A stretch of DNA of 13,440 nucleotides, taken from NCBI GenBank assembly GCA_958449275.1, contig CAUDHE010000066.1:1-13440 (forward strand), written 5' to 3'. This DNA is from an uncultured Alistipes sp. Its GTDB lineage: Bacteria; Bacteroidota; Bacteroidia; Bacteroidales; Rikenellaceae. Both the position numbers and the translations under genes were made by a program. Under the pieces are notes generated by a model. The model had not been told where the DNA came from. It did not search any database and saw only the letters and a program-made list of their open reading frames with translations. Shown piece by piece: positions 7,410 through 13,245 of the stretch (within the stretch, counting starts at the first letter, position 1; each line of letters opens with the position of its first letter).

Positions 7410-7472
7410 TGTTTTAATGCCGATGCCGCCGAAGATAAGAATAAGAAAATTAATATCAGAACTTGAATATTT

Positions 7473-7991
7473 ATGGATAGTAAAAAATCGGTGGTCTCGT
7501 CTTTCGATGTGGATCATCTTACGTTGAAAGCGGGGCTCTACCTGCGGTCGGTTTACACGATCGACGACAAATTGGCGGTGCATTCGTGGGACATGCGTTT
7601 CCGTGCCCCGATGGATCATGCGCCGCTCGGTTCGGGCGAGGTGCACACCATCGAGCATCTGATGGCCTACCATCTTCGTCTCGATCCCGTTGTCGGCGGC
7701 AGCGTAGTGTCGTTCTGCCCGATGGGATGCAAGACCGGATTCTATCTCTCGACCATGAACGACGTGACGACCGAGCAGATCCGCGAGGCGTTGGCGCGCG
7801 TTTACAAGAAGGTATTCCCGTTGCGTTCTAAGGACGACATCGTGGGACTCAACGAGGTGCAGTGCGGCAACCCGGGACTTTACGCCGTCGCATCGACCAA
7901 CGACGCTATGGCTCAATATATGCGTAGTCTCTACACGCATGCCGAGGCCGAAGAGGCGGGCATAGGTTCAATCTATAATTGCGCTTGGTGA
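7473..7991 (+). CDS. luxS: S-ribosylhomocysteine lyase LuxS
   Basis: LuxS cleaves S-ribosylhomocysteine to homocysteine and 4,5-dihydroxy-2,3-pentanedione, the precursor of autoinducer 2, as part of the activated methyl cycle. The 172 aa are close to the family length. The metal-binding motif HTIEH covers residues 58-62, giving His58 and His62 as ligands and Glu61 as the catalytic acid/base. The third ligand is Cys131 in NEVQCGN. The catalytic cysteine is Cys86 in CPMGCKTGFY (82-91). The residue before PMGC is cysteine, where the well-studied enzymes have serine. The invariant N-terminal FDVDHLTLKAG is present, and all key residues are intact. The ATG at 7473 has an A-rich leader and no SD. 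The stop TGA shares its last base with the ATG of the next gene, so luxS and the nucleosidase are translationally coupled. AI-2 production is likely; whether it is used as a signal is not shown. Confidence 0.97.
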   Translation: MDSKKSVVSSFDVDHLTLKAGLYLRSVYTIDDKLAVHSWDMRFRAPMDHAPLGSGEVHTIEHLMAYHLRLDPVVGGSVVSFCPMGCKTGFYLSTMNDVTTEQIREALARVYKKVFPLRSKDDIVGLNEVQCGNPGLYAVASTNDAMAQYMRSLYTHAEAEEAGIGSIYNCAW

Positions 7992-8581
7992 TGAATTATC
8001 TGGTTTTGGCTCCCACGAGTCGCGAGTATCGTAATATGAACGCCTCTTTGCAGGGGCGCGATCTGCGCCACTCCTATACCGTGGTGCGCTGCGGAGTCGG
8101 CAAGGCGCTGGCGGCCGCCAATACGGCGCTGGCGATAGCGCGTGCGGGCGGCGAGTTCGACCGCGTGGCCGTGGTGGGGTATGCCGCGTCGACCCTCGGC
8201 CGAACCCGAGGCGAGGTCGTCGCTCCGCGTGCGGCGCGCTATCACGACTGCCGTATCCCGCAGGATTTCGTCCCCGAGCTTACCGAGCCTTATCCTCTTA
8301 TGGGGCATGACGACGCGGTGGTGTGGACGGGCGATTCGTTCGTCGACGCCGCCATGATAGCCGAGGTGAAAGAGCGCTTCGGCATGACATCGGGGCTTTT
8401 CGACATGGAGTCGACGGCGGTGTGTCAGGCGGCGGAGCTGTTCGGCGATCTGCCGGTGGTAGTGGTGAAGATGGTGTCGGACGTGCCCGAGCAGGGCGAT
8501 ACGGAGCATTCTTACGACGAATTTGTCGATTCGCATTCCGATTTCGGCGCGATAATCGATTATCTGGAGAATCTGAAATAA
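7991..8581 (+). CDS. 5'-methylthioadenosine/S-adenosylhomocysteine nucleosidase-like (Pfs/MTAN)
   Basis: This nucleoside-phosphorylase-fold enzyme probably hydrolyses S-adenosylhomocysteine to adenine and S-ribosylhomocysteine, the substrate of the LuxS encoded just upstream. It has 196 aa, shorter than the roughly 230 of E. coli Pfs. Visible landmarks are Glu12 near the N-terminus (position of the catalytic Glu in E. coli), GVGKALAAANTA (35-46), FDMESTAV (137-144) with the ribose-binding Met-Glu pair, and KMVSDV (160-165), whose Asp164 fits the catalytic aspartate. The glycine-rich segment is VVGYAASTLG, a departure from the usual NxGxAGG form. The start is the ATG at 7991, overlapping the luxS stop as TGATG; the in-frame TTG at 7979 would lie inside luxS. 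Substrate choice is inferred from luxS linkage. Futalosine hydrolase or another nucleoside hydrolase of the same fold is a weaker alternative. Confidence 0.85.
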   Translation: MNYLVLAPTSREYRNMNASLQGRDLRHSYTVVRCGVGKALAAANTALAIARAGGEFDRVAVVGYAASTLGRTRGEVVAPRAARYHDCRIPQDFVPELTEPYPLMGHDDAVVWTGDSFVDAAMIAEVKERFGMTSGLFDMESTAVCQAAELFGDLPVVVVKMVSDVPEQGDTEHSYDEFVDSHSDFGAIIDYLENLK

Positions 8582-8593
8582 AACGGAAGCGGT

Positions 8594-9376
8594 TTGTATC
8601 GCGAAGTGGCATACGGTCTTTTGATACCTTTCGCAGGTACGTCGCTCGGCGCGGCAATGGTCTTTCTGTTGCGCCGCGAGATCGCGCCGTGGTTGCAGAA
8701 ACTGTTGCTCGGGTTCGCTTCGGGTGTTATGATCGCGGCTTCGGTGTGGTCGTTGCTTCTGCCGTCGATCGATATGACCGTCGAGAGCGGCGGCATAGGC
8801 TGGGTGCCCGCTGCCGTGGGGTTTCTGGCGGGAGTTTTCTCGTTGCTGCTGTTCGACAGCGTAGTGCCGCATCTGCATATGGACTCTTCGGTGCCCGAGG
8901 GCGTCAAGACCGGTTTCGGACGTTCCACCATGCTGGTGTTGGCCGTCACGTTGCACAATATTCCCGAGGGGATGGCCGTAGGTGTGGTGCTGGCGGGTGC
9001 GTTGGCCGAGAATGCGGGAATCTCTATGGCGGGGGCCATGACTTTGTCGCTCGGCATAGCCATACAGAATTTCCCCGAGGGAGCCATAGTGTCGATGCCT
9101 TTGCGGGATAGTGTTCACAGTCGTTGCAAGGCGTTCGGTTTCGGTGTCGCTTCGGGGGCTGTGGAGCCGCTGGCGGGTATACTCACCATAATGCTTATCG
9201 ATCTGCTGGCACCCGTATTGCCCTACTTGCTGGCTTTCGCTGCGGGAGCGATGATATATGTGGTCGTTGAGGAGCTCATACCCGAATTGCAGAACGGTCG
9301 TCACTCCAATATCGGGACGATAGGCGTCGCGTTCGGCTTCGCTTTGATGATGGTCCTCGATGTGGCGTTAGGGTAG
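8594..9376 (+). CDS. ZIP-family divalent metal transporter
   Basis: This inner-membrane importer of zinc and possibly iron or manganese has 260 aa, similar to bacterial ZupT/ZIPB proteins. It has about eight hydrophobic segments. The metal-site motifs are TLHNIPEGMAVG (119-130, TM4) and AIQNFPEGAI (156-165, TM5), with EP at 191-192 and VVEELIPE (224-231, TM7). A His-containing loop, VPHLHMDS, precedes TM4, but the long histidine-rich cytosolic loop of some ZIPs is absent. The start is the TTG at 8594, 12 nt after the nucleosidase stop and in the same frame. A GTG at 8606 is the alternative, and the first ATG (8657) would delete TM1. Its position makes it the last gene of the luxS operon, before the hairpin at 9415-9435. 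Whether it supplies metal for LuxS is only a suggestion. Metal preference cannot be read. Confidence 0.92.
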   Translation: MYREVAYGLLIPFAGTSLGAAMVFLLRREIAPWLQKLLLGFASGVMIAASVWSLLLPSIDMTVESGGIGWVPAAVGFLAGVFSLLLFDSVVPHLHMDSSVPEGVKTGFGRSTMLVLAVTLHNIPEGMAVGVVLAGALAENAGISMAGAMTLSLGIAIQNFPEGAIVSMPLRDSVHSRCKAFGFGVASGAVEPLAGILTIMLIDLLAPVLPYLLAFAAGAMIYVVVEELIPELQNGRHSNIGTIGVAFGFALMMVLDVALG

Positions 9377-9414
9377 TGTTTGCTGTTTGCCGTGTGGTGG
9401 CGGCGGCGAACTGC

Positions 9415-9450
9415 CGCCATCGCAACACGATGGCGAAATTCTTATTTTAT
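9415..9450 (+). terminator. Hairpin and T-rich tract after the ZIP gene
   Basis: CGCCATCG (9415-9422) and CGATGGCG (9428-9435) form a perfect 8-bp stem with loop CAACA, followed on the + strand by AAATTCTTATTTTAT. A second hairpin, TGGCGGC (9398-9404) with GCCGCCA (9413-9419), overlaps its left arm, so the two are mutually exclusive. The position between convergent genes fits a terminator. Confidence 0.5.
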
Positions 9451-9954
9451 CTGTGCGCCCTCTTCCGCGAGGAGCGCTTTTTTTATCTCTGCGCCGCCGT
9501 GGTAATTGCCCGTTCCTCCCGCGGCGGGCACTATTCTGTGACATGGTACGATGCAGCATATCGGATTGCTCCCCACGGCTGTGCCTACGGCGCGGACGGC
9601 TTGCGGATGCCCTGCGAGTAGGGCGAGTCGGGTATACGTTACTGTCTCTCCCCGAGGTATTTCGAGCATGGCGCGCCATACGTCGTGACGGAATGGCGTG
9701 CCGGCCAACAGTATCGCGGTCGGCGGTTCGTCGAATGTGCTTCGGCGGTCGTCGACGGTCTGCAGGCTCGCCGCGGGAAAGAGGGTAGTCAGTTCCCGCA
9801 TTACCTGTTCGCGTCCTCTGTATGTGGTGAATGCCGCGAAACACAGTTCGCCGCCGTCGTTCCATGCGGTGAGCATCTCCCCGAACCGTGTGGGCAGAAA
9901 TCGGTAATCGATGCGGAGAATGCTGTTTCTGTCGGTCGTGAATCGTACTTTCAT
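9442..9954 (-). CDS. ogt: Methylated-DNA--protein-cysteine S-methyltransferase (Ogt type)
   Basis: This suicide repair protein transfers the alkyl group from O6-alkylguanine (or O4-alkylthymine) in DNA to its own cysteine. The 170 aa match the single-function Ogt form without an Ada methylphosphotriester domain. The N-terminal ~75 residues are the poorly conserved RNase H-like domain. The C-terminal domain starts TPFRHDVWRAMLEIPRGETV (86-105), the usual FQxxVWxxLxxIPxGxTxSY pattern. RAVGTAVGSNP (121-131) is the DNA-binding helix region containing the arginine finger. PCHRIV (137-142) carries the acceptor Cys138, and the end GGAEIKKALLAEEGA is typical. The ATG is at 9952-9954. A weak -7-like TATCTTCG lies 26 bp upstream on the - strand (9980-9987). 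The gene stands alone, convergent with the ZIP gene and divergent from the Nudix gene. Confidence 0.95.
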   Translation of the reverse strand: MKVRFTTDRNSILRIDYRFLPTRFGEMLTAWNDGGELCFAAFTTYRGREQVMRELTTLFPAASLQTVDDRRSTFDEPPTAILLAGTPFRHDVWRAMLEIPRGETVTYTRLALLAGHPQAVRAVGTAVGSNPICCIVPCHRIVPAAGGTGNYHGGAEIKKALLAEEGAQIK

Positions 9955-10030
9955 TGTGGTTTTGGGGTTGGTTCCTGTGCGAAGATAACGTATTTCGGTC
10001 TGAATGCCGACTTTTCGCGCGGGATTTTTC

Positions 10031-10038
10031 TAATTTTG
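10031..10038 (+). promoter_or_regulatory. Candidate -7 box upstream of repeat R2 and the Nudix gene
   Basis: TAATTTTG is an exact match to TAnnTTTG on the + strand. The nearest -33-like element, TTTT at 10012-10015, is spaced too closely (15 nt). If used, transcription would begin near 10045, so the whole of R2 would form the leader of the Nudix mRNA (about 120 nt) or a separate small RNA. Confidence 0.4.
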
Positions 10039-10049
10039 CATTGTTTTGC

Positions 10050-10146
10050 GTTCGGGACAATCGGAATGCGGCTCATCGAGCCGCGCGGCTGCGCCTCCGC
10101 CCGCGGAGGCCCGCTGTCGCGTCCCTCCGCAGTCTGCTGCCCGAAC
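10050..10146. repeat. GC-rich structured intergenic repeat, copy R2
   Basis: A 97-nt block is closed by GTTCGGG (10050-10056) and CCCGAAC (10140-10146). Inside are a perfect 7-bp hairpin, GCGGCTC/GAGCCGC with a 3-nt loop (10068-10084), and an 8-bp hairpin, GCCTCCGC/GCGGAGGC (10093-10110). The right arm of the latter can alternatively pair with CCTCCGC (10124-10130). Three sequence blocks are shared with R1 (5610-5712), including the exact 14-mer CCCGCGGAGGCCCG at 10100-10113. The element lies 20 bp before the Nudix start. It may be a REP-like dispersed repeat, a leader RNA or a small RNA. Confidence 0.6.
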
Positions 10147-10166
10147 ATATGTTTATATTGTAATCT

Positions 10167-10724
10167 ATGGAAATCTTGGATATAGTCGACGAAACGGGCG
10201 AGCCGACGGGACGTACGGTCGAGCGCGCCGCAGCTCATTCCGAGGGAGTGTTGCATCGCACGTCGCACGTGTGGGTGGCGCGCCGCCGCGCGGGACGCGT
10301 CGAACTGTTGTTGCAACTCCGCAGTAGCCGCAAGGAGTCGTTCCCGTCGTGTTACGACGTGTCGAGTGCAGGGCATATCCCTGCGGGCGACGGATTCGTC
10401 GAATCGGCTTTGCGCGAGTTGCGGGAGGAGTTGGGCATAGTCGCTTCGCCCGAGGAACTGATGCTGTGCGGAGTGCGGCGCATCCGCCGCAGCGTAGTGT
10501 TTGCCGGCGGTCCTTTCATCGACAATCAGGTCAGCATGGTATATCTGCTGTGGCGCGATGTAGCGACGTCGGAACTGCGGCCTCAACGTTCGGAGCTCGA
10601 CGGGGTATGCTGGATGGGCATGGATGAATGTCGCGAGATGGTTGCGGGCGGCGTGCCTTCCAATTGCATCGATGCCGAGGAGCTGGATATGCTGAATGCC
10701 GTCATTGCATCAGCCAACGCGTAA
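10167..10724 (+). CDS. Nudix hydrolase, isopentenyl-diphosphate-isomerase/YfcD-like subgroup
   Basis: This cytosolic 185-aa protein hydrolyses, or by its IDI resemblance might isomerise, a compound containing a diphosphate group. The Nudix box runs from Gly69 to Ile91, ending RELREELGI (83-91). At the first-Glu position of GX5EX7REUXEEXGU it has Asp75 (AGHIPAGD), as appears usual in this subgroup. The N-terminus EILDIVDETGEPTGRTVERAAAH and HRTSHVWV resemble the YfcD and IDI relatives. The type I IDI active-site cysteine is not evident in HRTSH, so hydrolase activity is more likely. The ATG at 10167 has no SD. Upstream lies repeat R2 with a possible promoter at 10031-10038. The 3' end overlaps the 3' end of the opposite-strand LytTR gene by 23 bp. 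The natural substrate is unknown. Confidence 0.88.
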   Translation: MEILDIVDETGEPTGRTVERAAAHSEGVLHRTSHVWVARRRAGRVELLLQLRSSRKESFPSCYDVSSAGHIPAGDGFVESALRELREELGIVASPEELMLCGVRRIRRSVVFAGGPFIDNQVSMVYLLWRDVATSELRPQRSELDGVCWMGMDECREMVAGGVPSNCIDAEELDMLNAVIASANA

Positions 10725-11568
10725 TGCTTTCGCCGTATGTTTTCGATATGGGTATGTCGGGCACTCCCGCTATGCCGAGTTCGATCACTATCCCCGACGG
10801 ATCGCGACGCATGACCTTCACATGGTCGAGGTTGACCGAGTAGGAGCGGTGGCACCGTCGTATGTTCGAATCGGCGAGGTCGCCGACTATGTTTTTCATG
10901 GTATTGCGTATCATCGCCTTCTTTACTTTGTCGTGGTTGAGATACCACACGCACACGTAGTTGTCGGCCGACTCGATCATGACGAGGTTGTTCTCGGATA
11001 TCGACAGTTGCAGTTCGCCCTTGTCGTTGCATATCTGCACACGGCCTTTGGCCGACGGGACGGCGTCGTTTTCGAGTCGTTCGGTAATCTGCCGCAGTTG
11101 CCTATCCTTTTCGCGCCACGAGATATAGATAATGTATATTGCATACGGTATCGACAGAACCAGTACGGTGTTGATTACCGTGTTTTTCCACAGCAGCATG
11201 TAATCTTCGGGCTCGCCGTTCGAGAGTACGGCGTAGAGGGTATAGACGGATGTCATAACCAGTGTCTCGACCGCGATCCACAATACGTAGACCCAATACA
11301 GCACGGGATGGCGGCGGCTGTAGGCCGTCATTATCATGCGGCTGAATACCAGTACCAGAATGCCTGCGGTCACCATCGCCACCGATATGAGAAAATAGGC
11401 CGCATTGCTGCCTCGGAAACGGATGTAGGGGATCCATTCGAACGAGTTGAACGGTTTGTAGGCGTTGATGAATATCAACGAGAATACGGCCACGAAGATT
11501 ATGAATGTCGTCTGGCTCGATTTCTTGTAGAGGAATGCGGGAAGCGGCTGCCCCAGTAATCTGAACAT
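10702..11568 (-). CDS. Membrane-anchored LytTR-family DNA-binding regulator
   Basis: This is a 288-aa one-component transcription regulator. Four hydrophobic segments (about residues 21-37, 57-77, 89-112 and 129-149) anchor it in the inner membrane. A charged helical linker (WREKDRQLRQITERLEND, 151-168) follows. The LytTR DNA-binding domain fills residues about 185-288, with NLVMIESADNYVCVW (194-208), RRCHRSYSVNLDHV (237-250) and DIPISKTYGESI (271-282). No receiver or kinase domain is present, so a signal must come through the membrane part or a partner. The frame stays open to 12033, but that extension overlaps the PH-like gene and looks non-coding. The ATG at 11566-11568 gives the expected short N-terminus before TM1. 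It lies 50 bp after the PH-like gene and could be the last gene of that operon. Targets are unknown. Its stop lies within the convergent Nudix gene. Confidence 0.85.
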   Translation of the reverse strand: MFRLLGQPLPAFLYKKSSQTTFIIFVAVFSLIFINAYKPFNSFEWIPYIRFRGSNAAYFLISVAMVTAGILVLVFSRMIMTAYSRRHPVLYWVYVLWIAVETLVMTSVYTLYAVLSNGEPEDYMLLWKNTVINTVLVLSIPYAIYIIYISWREKDRQLRQITERLENDAVPSAKGRVQICNDKGELQLSISENNLVMIESADNYVCVWYLNHDKVKKAMIRNTMKNIVGDLADSNIRRCHRSYSVNLDHVKVMRRDPSGIVIELGIAGVPDIPISKTYGESITRWLMQ

Positions 11569-11618
11569 GGCGTGGTAATTTATGTTTTGCCCTTCGGTGT
11601 CGCACGGGCACGGAAAGA

Positions 11619-12158
11619 CTACTCCTCGGCGGGTTCGTCGTCGGGGTTTTCTTGTGCGAGCGTCGTCCGCGCCTGCTCGATCAGAGCGGTCAGATATTCC
11701 GCTTCGCGGCACGACACGTAGGTCCGCGAGTCGTATATGTCGACTATTTCCACGAAATTGCGCCACTCCGAAGCGTATATGGTGACCGTCTCGAACTCCT
11801 TGAAATCGAAGAATTTCCCGTAATATCCGAAGAATCCTGCGGCTCCGAATACGGGGAACATGCGGCTCATTTCGCGTTTGTCGGCAGGGCGTACCGAGGC
11901 TATTTCGCGAATGTCGATCTCGGTTATGTCCGACAGACATTGTATCTCCAGTTTGTCGTCCAGCAGTACTATGCGCCGCGGTACCGAGAGCGCCATGAGC
12001 GCTATGACGGCCAGCATGAACGACGAAAACCATGCCGAGAAGTAGCCGCCGCTGTAAAGCACGAACAACAGCACGGCCCCGATTACCAATATCGTGAGCG
12101 TGAGCACGCTGTACACCATCGTGCGGCGGTCGATGCGGTATTTGAAACTATGAATCAT
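11619..12158 (-). CDS. Two-TM protein with a bacterial PH-like domain
   Basis: This 179-aa membrane protein has no precisely recognised family. After a short basic N-terminus (FKYRIDRRTM) come two hydrophobic helices (about residues 15-36 and 42-60). A cytosolic beta-rich domain follows (about 61-165) that resembles bacterial PH-like domains: RRIVLLDDKLEIQCLSDITEI, IREIASVRPADK, and a closing helix AEYLTALIEQARTTL. In between is the aromatic, glycine-rich segment AAGFFGYYGKFFDFKEF (106-122). The last ten residues are acidic. The start overlaps the 3' end of ispD by 11 bp, so it is co-translated with ispD, and it precedes the LytTR gene by 50 bp. Next to a membrane regulator of the same topology it might be a sensory or accessory partner. 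That is speculation. Confidence 0.75.
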   Translation of the reverse strand: MIHSFKYRIDRRTMVYSVLTLTILVIGAVLLFVLYSGGYFSAWFSSFMLAVIALMALSVPRRIVLLDDKLEIQCLSDITEIDIREIASVRPADKREMSRMFPVFGAAGFFGYYGKFFDFKEFETVTIYASEWRNFVEIVDIYDSRTYVSCREAEYLTALIEQARTTLAQENPDDEPAEE

Positions 12159-12831
12159 TCTCTGCGGCCGATGTTATCGCTTCGGCGAACGCGAGGTCTG
12201 CCGGCGTGGTTATCTTTATGTTTTCGCGTTCGCCCTCGCACAGTGTTATTTCGTATCCCGCAGCTTCGACTACCGATGCGTCGTCGGTAAACTCGGGCGA
12301 AAATGGCTGTTCGTATGCCTTGCGCAGCACCTCGGCGCGGAACACCTGCGGCGTCTGTATAAGTCGCAGCGTCTGTCTGTCTATTATGCGGGAGCCGTTT
12401 CCGTCCACCGTGCGACACGAATCCGCGGGAGCCACGGCGGGAATTACGGCGTGGCATCGCTCCATTTCGAGCATAAGCCTTACTACCAGACGTTTCGATA
12501 GTAACGGCCGCACGGCGTCGTGCACGGCTATGTATCGCACGTCGCCGTCGATGGCTGCGAGTCCGTTGCGCACGGAGTGAAACCGTTCGCTGCCGCCGAT
12601 CGTCGTTTTGTGCGGCGCCACGTCGAAACGGGCCGCGAGATTGCGCCACAGTTCTATGTGCGCTTCGGGCAGAACGACCGCTATCTGCGCCGCGGGCAGT
12701 GCCTCGTGCATCAGGTTTATCGTGCGTGCCAACACGGGCATGTTGCCCAGCATCATGAATTGCTTGGGTAGCTCGCCGCCCATTCTGCGGCCCGAGCCGC
12801 CCGCCACTATTATTACTCCTGTCTCTGCCAT
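12148..12831 (-). CDS. ispD: 2-C-methyl-D-erythritol 4-phosphate cytidylyltransferase
   Basis: IspD transfers CMP from CTP to MEP in the non-mevalonate isoprenoid pathway. The 227 aa match the bacterial monofunctional length, with no fused IspF domain. The nucleotide-binding start VIIVAGGSGRRMGGELPKQF (6-25) contains the Arg of GRRM and Lys23, equivalent to catalytic Arg20 and Lys27 of E. coli. The other family motifs are GGSERFHSVRNGL (79-91), VHDAVRPLLS (103-112), DRQTLRLIQTPQVF (151-164), FTDDASVVEAAG (181-192) and NIKITTPADL (204-213). All key residues are intact. The frame is open further upstream, but the ATG at 12829-12831 gives the exact family N-terminus. It overlaps the yhbP-like gene by 19 bp and the PH-like gene by 11 bp, which puts it inside an operon. 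Confidence 0.96.
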   Translation of the reverse strand: MAETGVIIVAGGSGRRMGGELPKQFMMLGNMPVLARTINLMHEALPAAQIAVVLPEAHIELWRNLAARFDVAPHKTTIGGSERFHSVRNGLAAIDGDVRYIAVHDAVRPLLSKRLVVRLMLEMERCHAVIPAVAPADSCRTVDGNGSRIIDRQTLRLIQTPQVFRAEVLRKAYEQPFSPEFTDDASVVEAAGYEITLCEGERENIKITTPADLAFAEAITSAAENDS

Positions 12832-13232
12832 ATCAGTTTCTTTCCGAATCCGAGCGTATTGTCGGTGAGTTTCATCGTATCGGCCTCCATGCGCCACAAG
12901 TTCAGTTCGGCCAAAGCCGCGTATGGAAATCTTTTGAGATAAAGCGCCTTGTCGCCGTCCGTCGCGGGCGATGTGCGTCCCGTGATCTGCAATCCCTGTA
13001 CCTTTCCCACCACCCGTGTCTCCAAGACTACCGAAGCGGCGGTTCGGGCGTTGCGTTCCAGCATATGCGCATGATGAGTGTCGGCGCCCGACGTGAATAC
13101 GAATGCCTTGTCGGCCTTGTCGTATGCGTAGAACAGATTGCAACAGTAGGGGGTGCCCTCTTCGGTCGCCGTGGCGAGTGTGAGCACGTGGTGCTTGCCT
13201 ATGAATTTTTCTATTCTGCCGTCGATCTCCAT
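12813..13232 (-). CDS. yhbP: YhbP/UPF0306-family split-barrel flavin-binding-like protein
   Basis: This 139-aa protein has the pyridoxamine-phosphate-oxidase-like split-barrel fold. Landmarks are HHVLTLATATEEGTPYCCNL (14-33), FVFTSGADTHHAHML (45-58), VGKVQGLQITG (75-85, typical barrel strand) and the C-terminal TDNTLGFGKKLIWQR (123-137). The last motif matches the end of E. coli YhbP closely. The family's cofactor and substrate are not established; FMN or a related cofactor is plausible. It is cytosolic, without a signal peptide. The ATG at 13230-13232 is 13 bp after the upstream partial gene, and the 3' end overlaps ispD by 19 bp. The operon link with ispD gives no obvious metabolic reason. 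Confidence 0.88.
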   Translation of the reverse strand: MEIDGRIEKFIGKHHVLTLATATEEGTPYCCNLFYAYDKADKAFVFTSGADTHHAHMLERNARTAASVVLETRVVGKVQGLQITGRTSPATDGDKALYLKRFPYAALAELNLWRMEADTMKLTDNTLGFGKKLIWQRQE

Positions 13233-13245
13233 GATTCGATGCGTG

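Noticed and set aside
7979..7990. TTG at 7979 as start of the nucleosidase.
   Set aside because: The ATG at 7991 gives the standard N-terminus with Glu12 correctly placed and the common TGATG coupling.
7973..9304. A 443-codon - strand open frame opposite the nucleosidase and ZIP genes.
   Set aside because: Its composition (His/Arg/Gln-rich) is implausible, and it is antisense to two genes with clear family motifs.
10696..11559. A 287-codon + strand open frame opposite the LytTR gene.
   Set aside because: Rich in His/Tyr/Val with no domain. The - strand LytTR motifs are unambiguous.
11569..12033. Upstream extension of the LytTR gene to 12033.
   Set aside because: The 155 extra residues overlap the PH-like gene, are basic and low-complexity, and precede a normal family N-terminus.
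12832..13143. Upstream extension of ispD to 13143.
   Set aside because: It would overlap most of the yhbP-like gene. The ATG at 12831 begins exactly at the conserved VIIVAGGSGRRM region.
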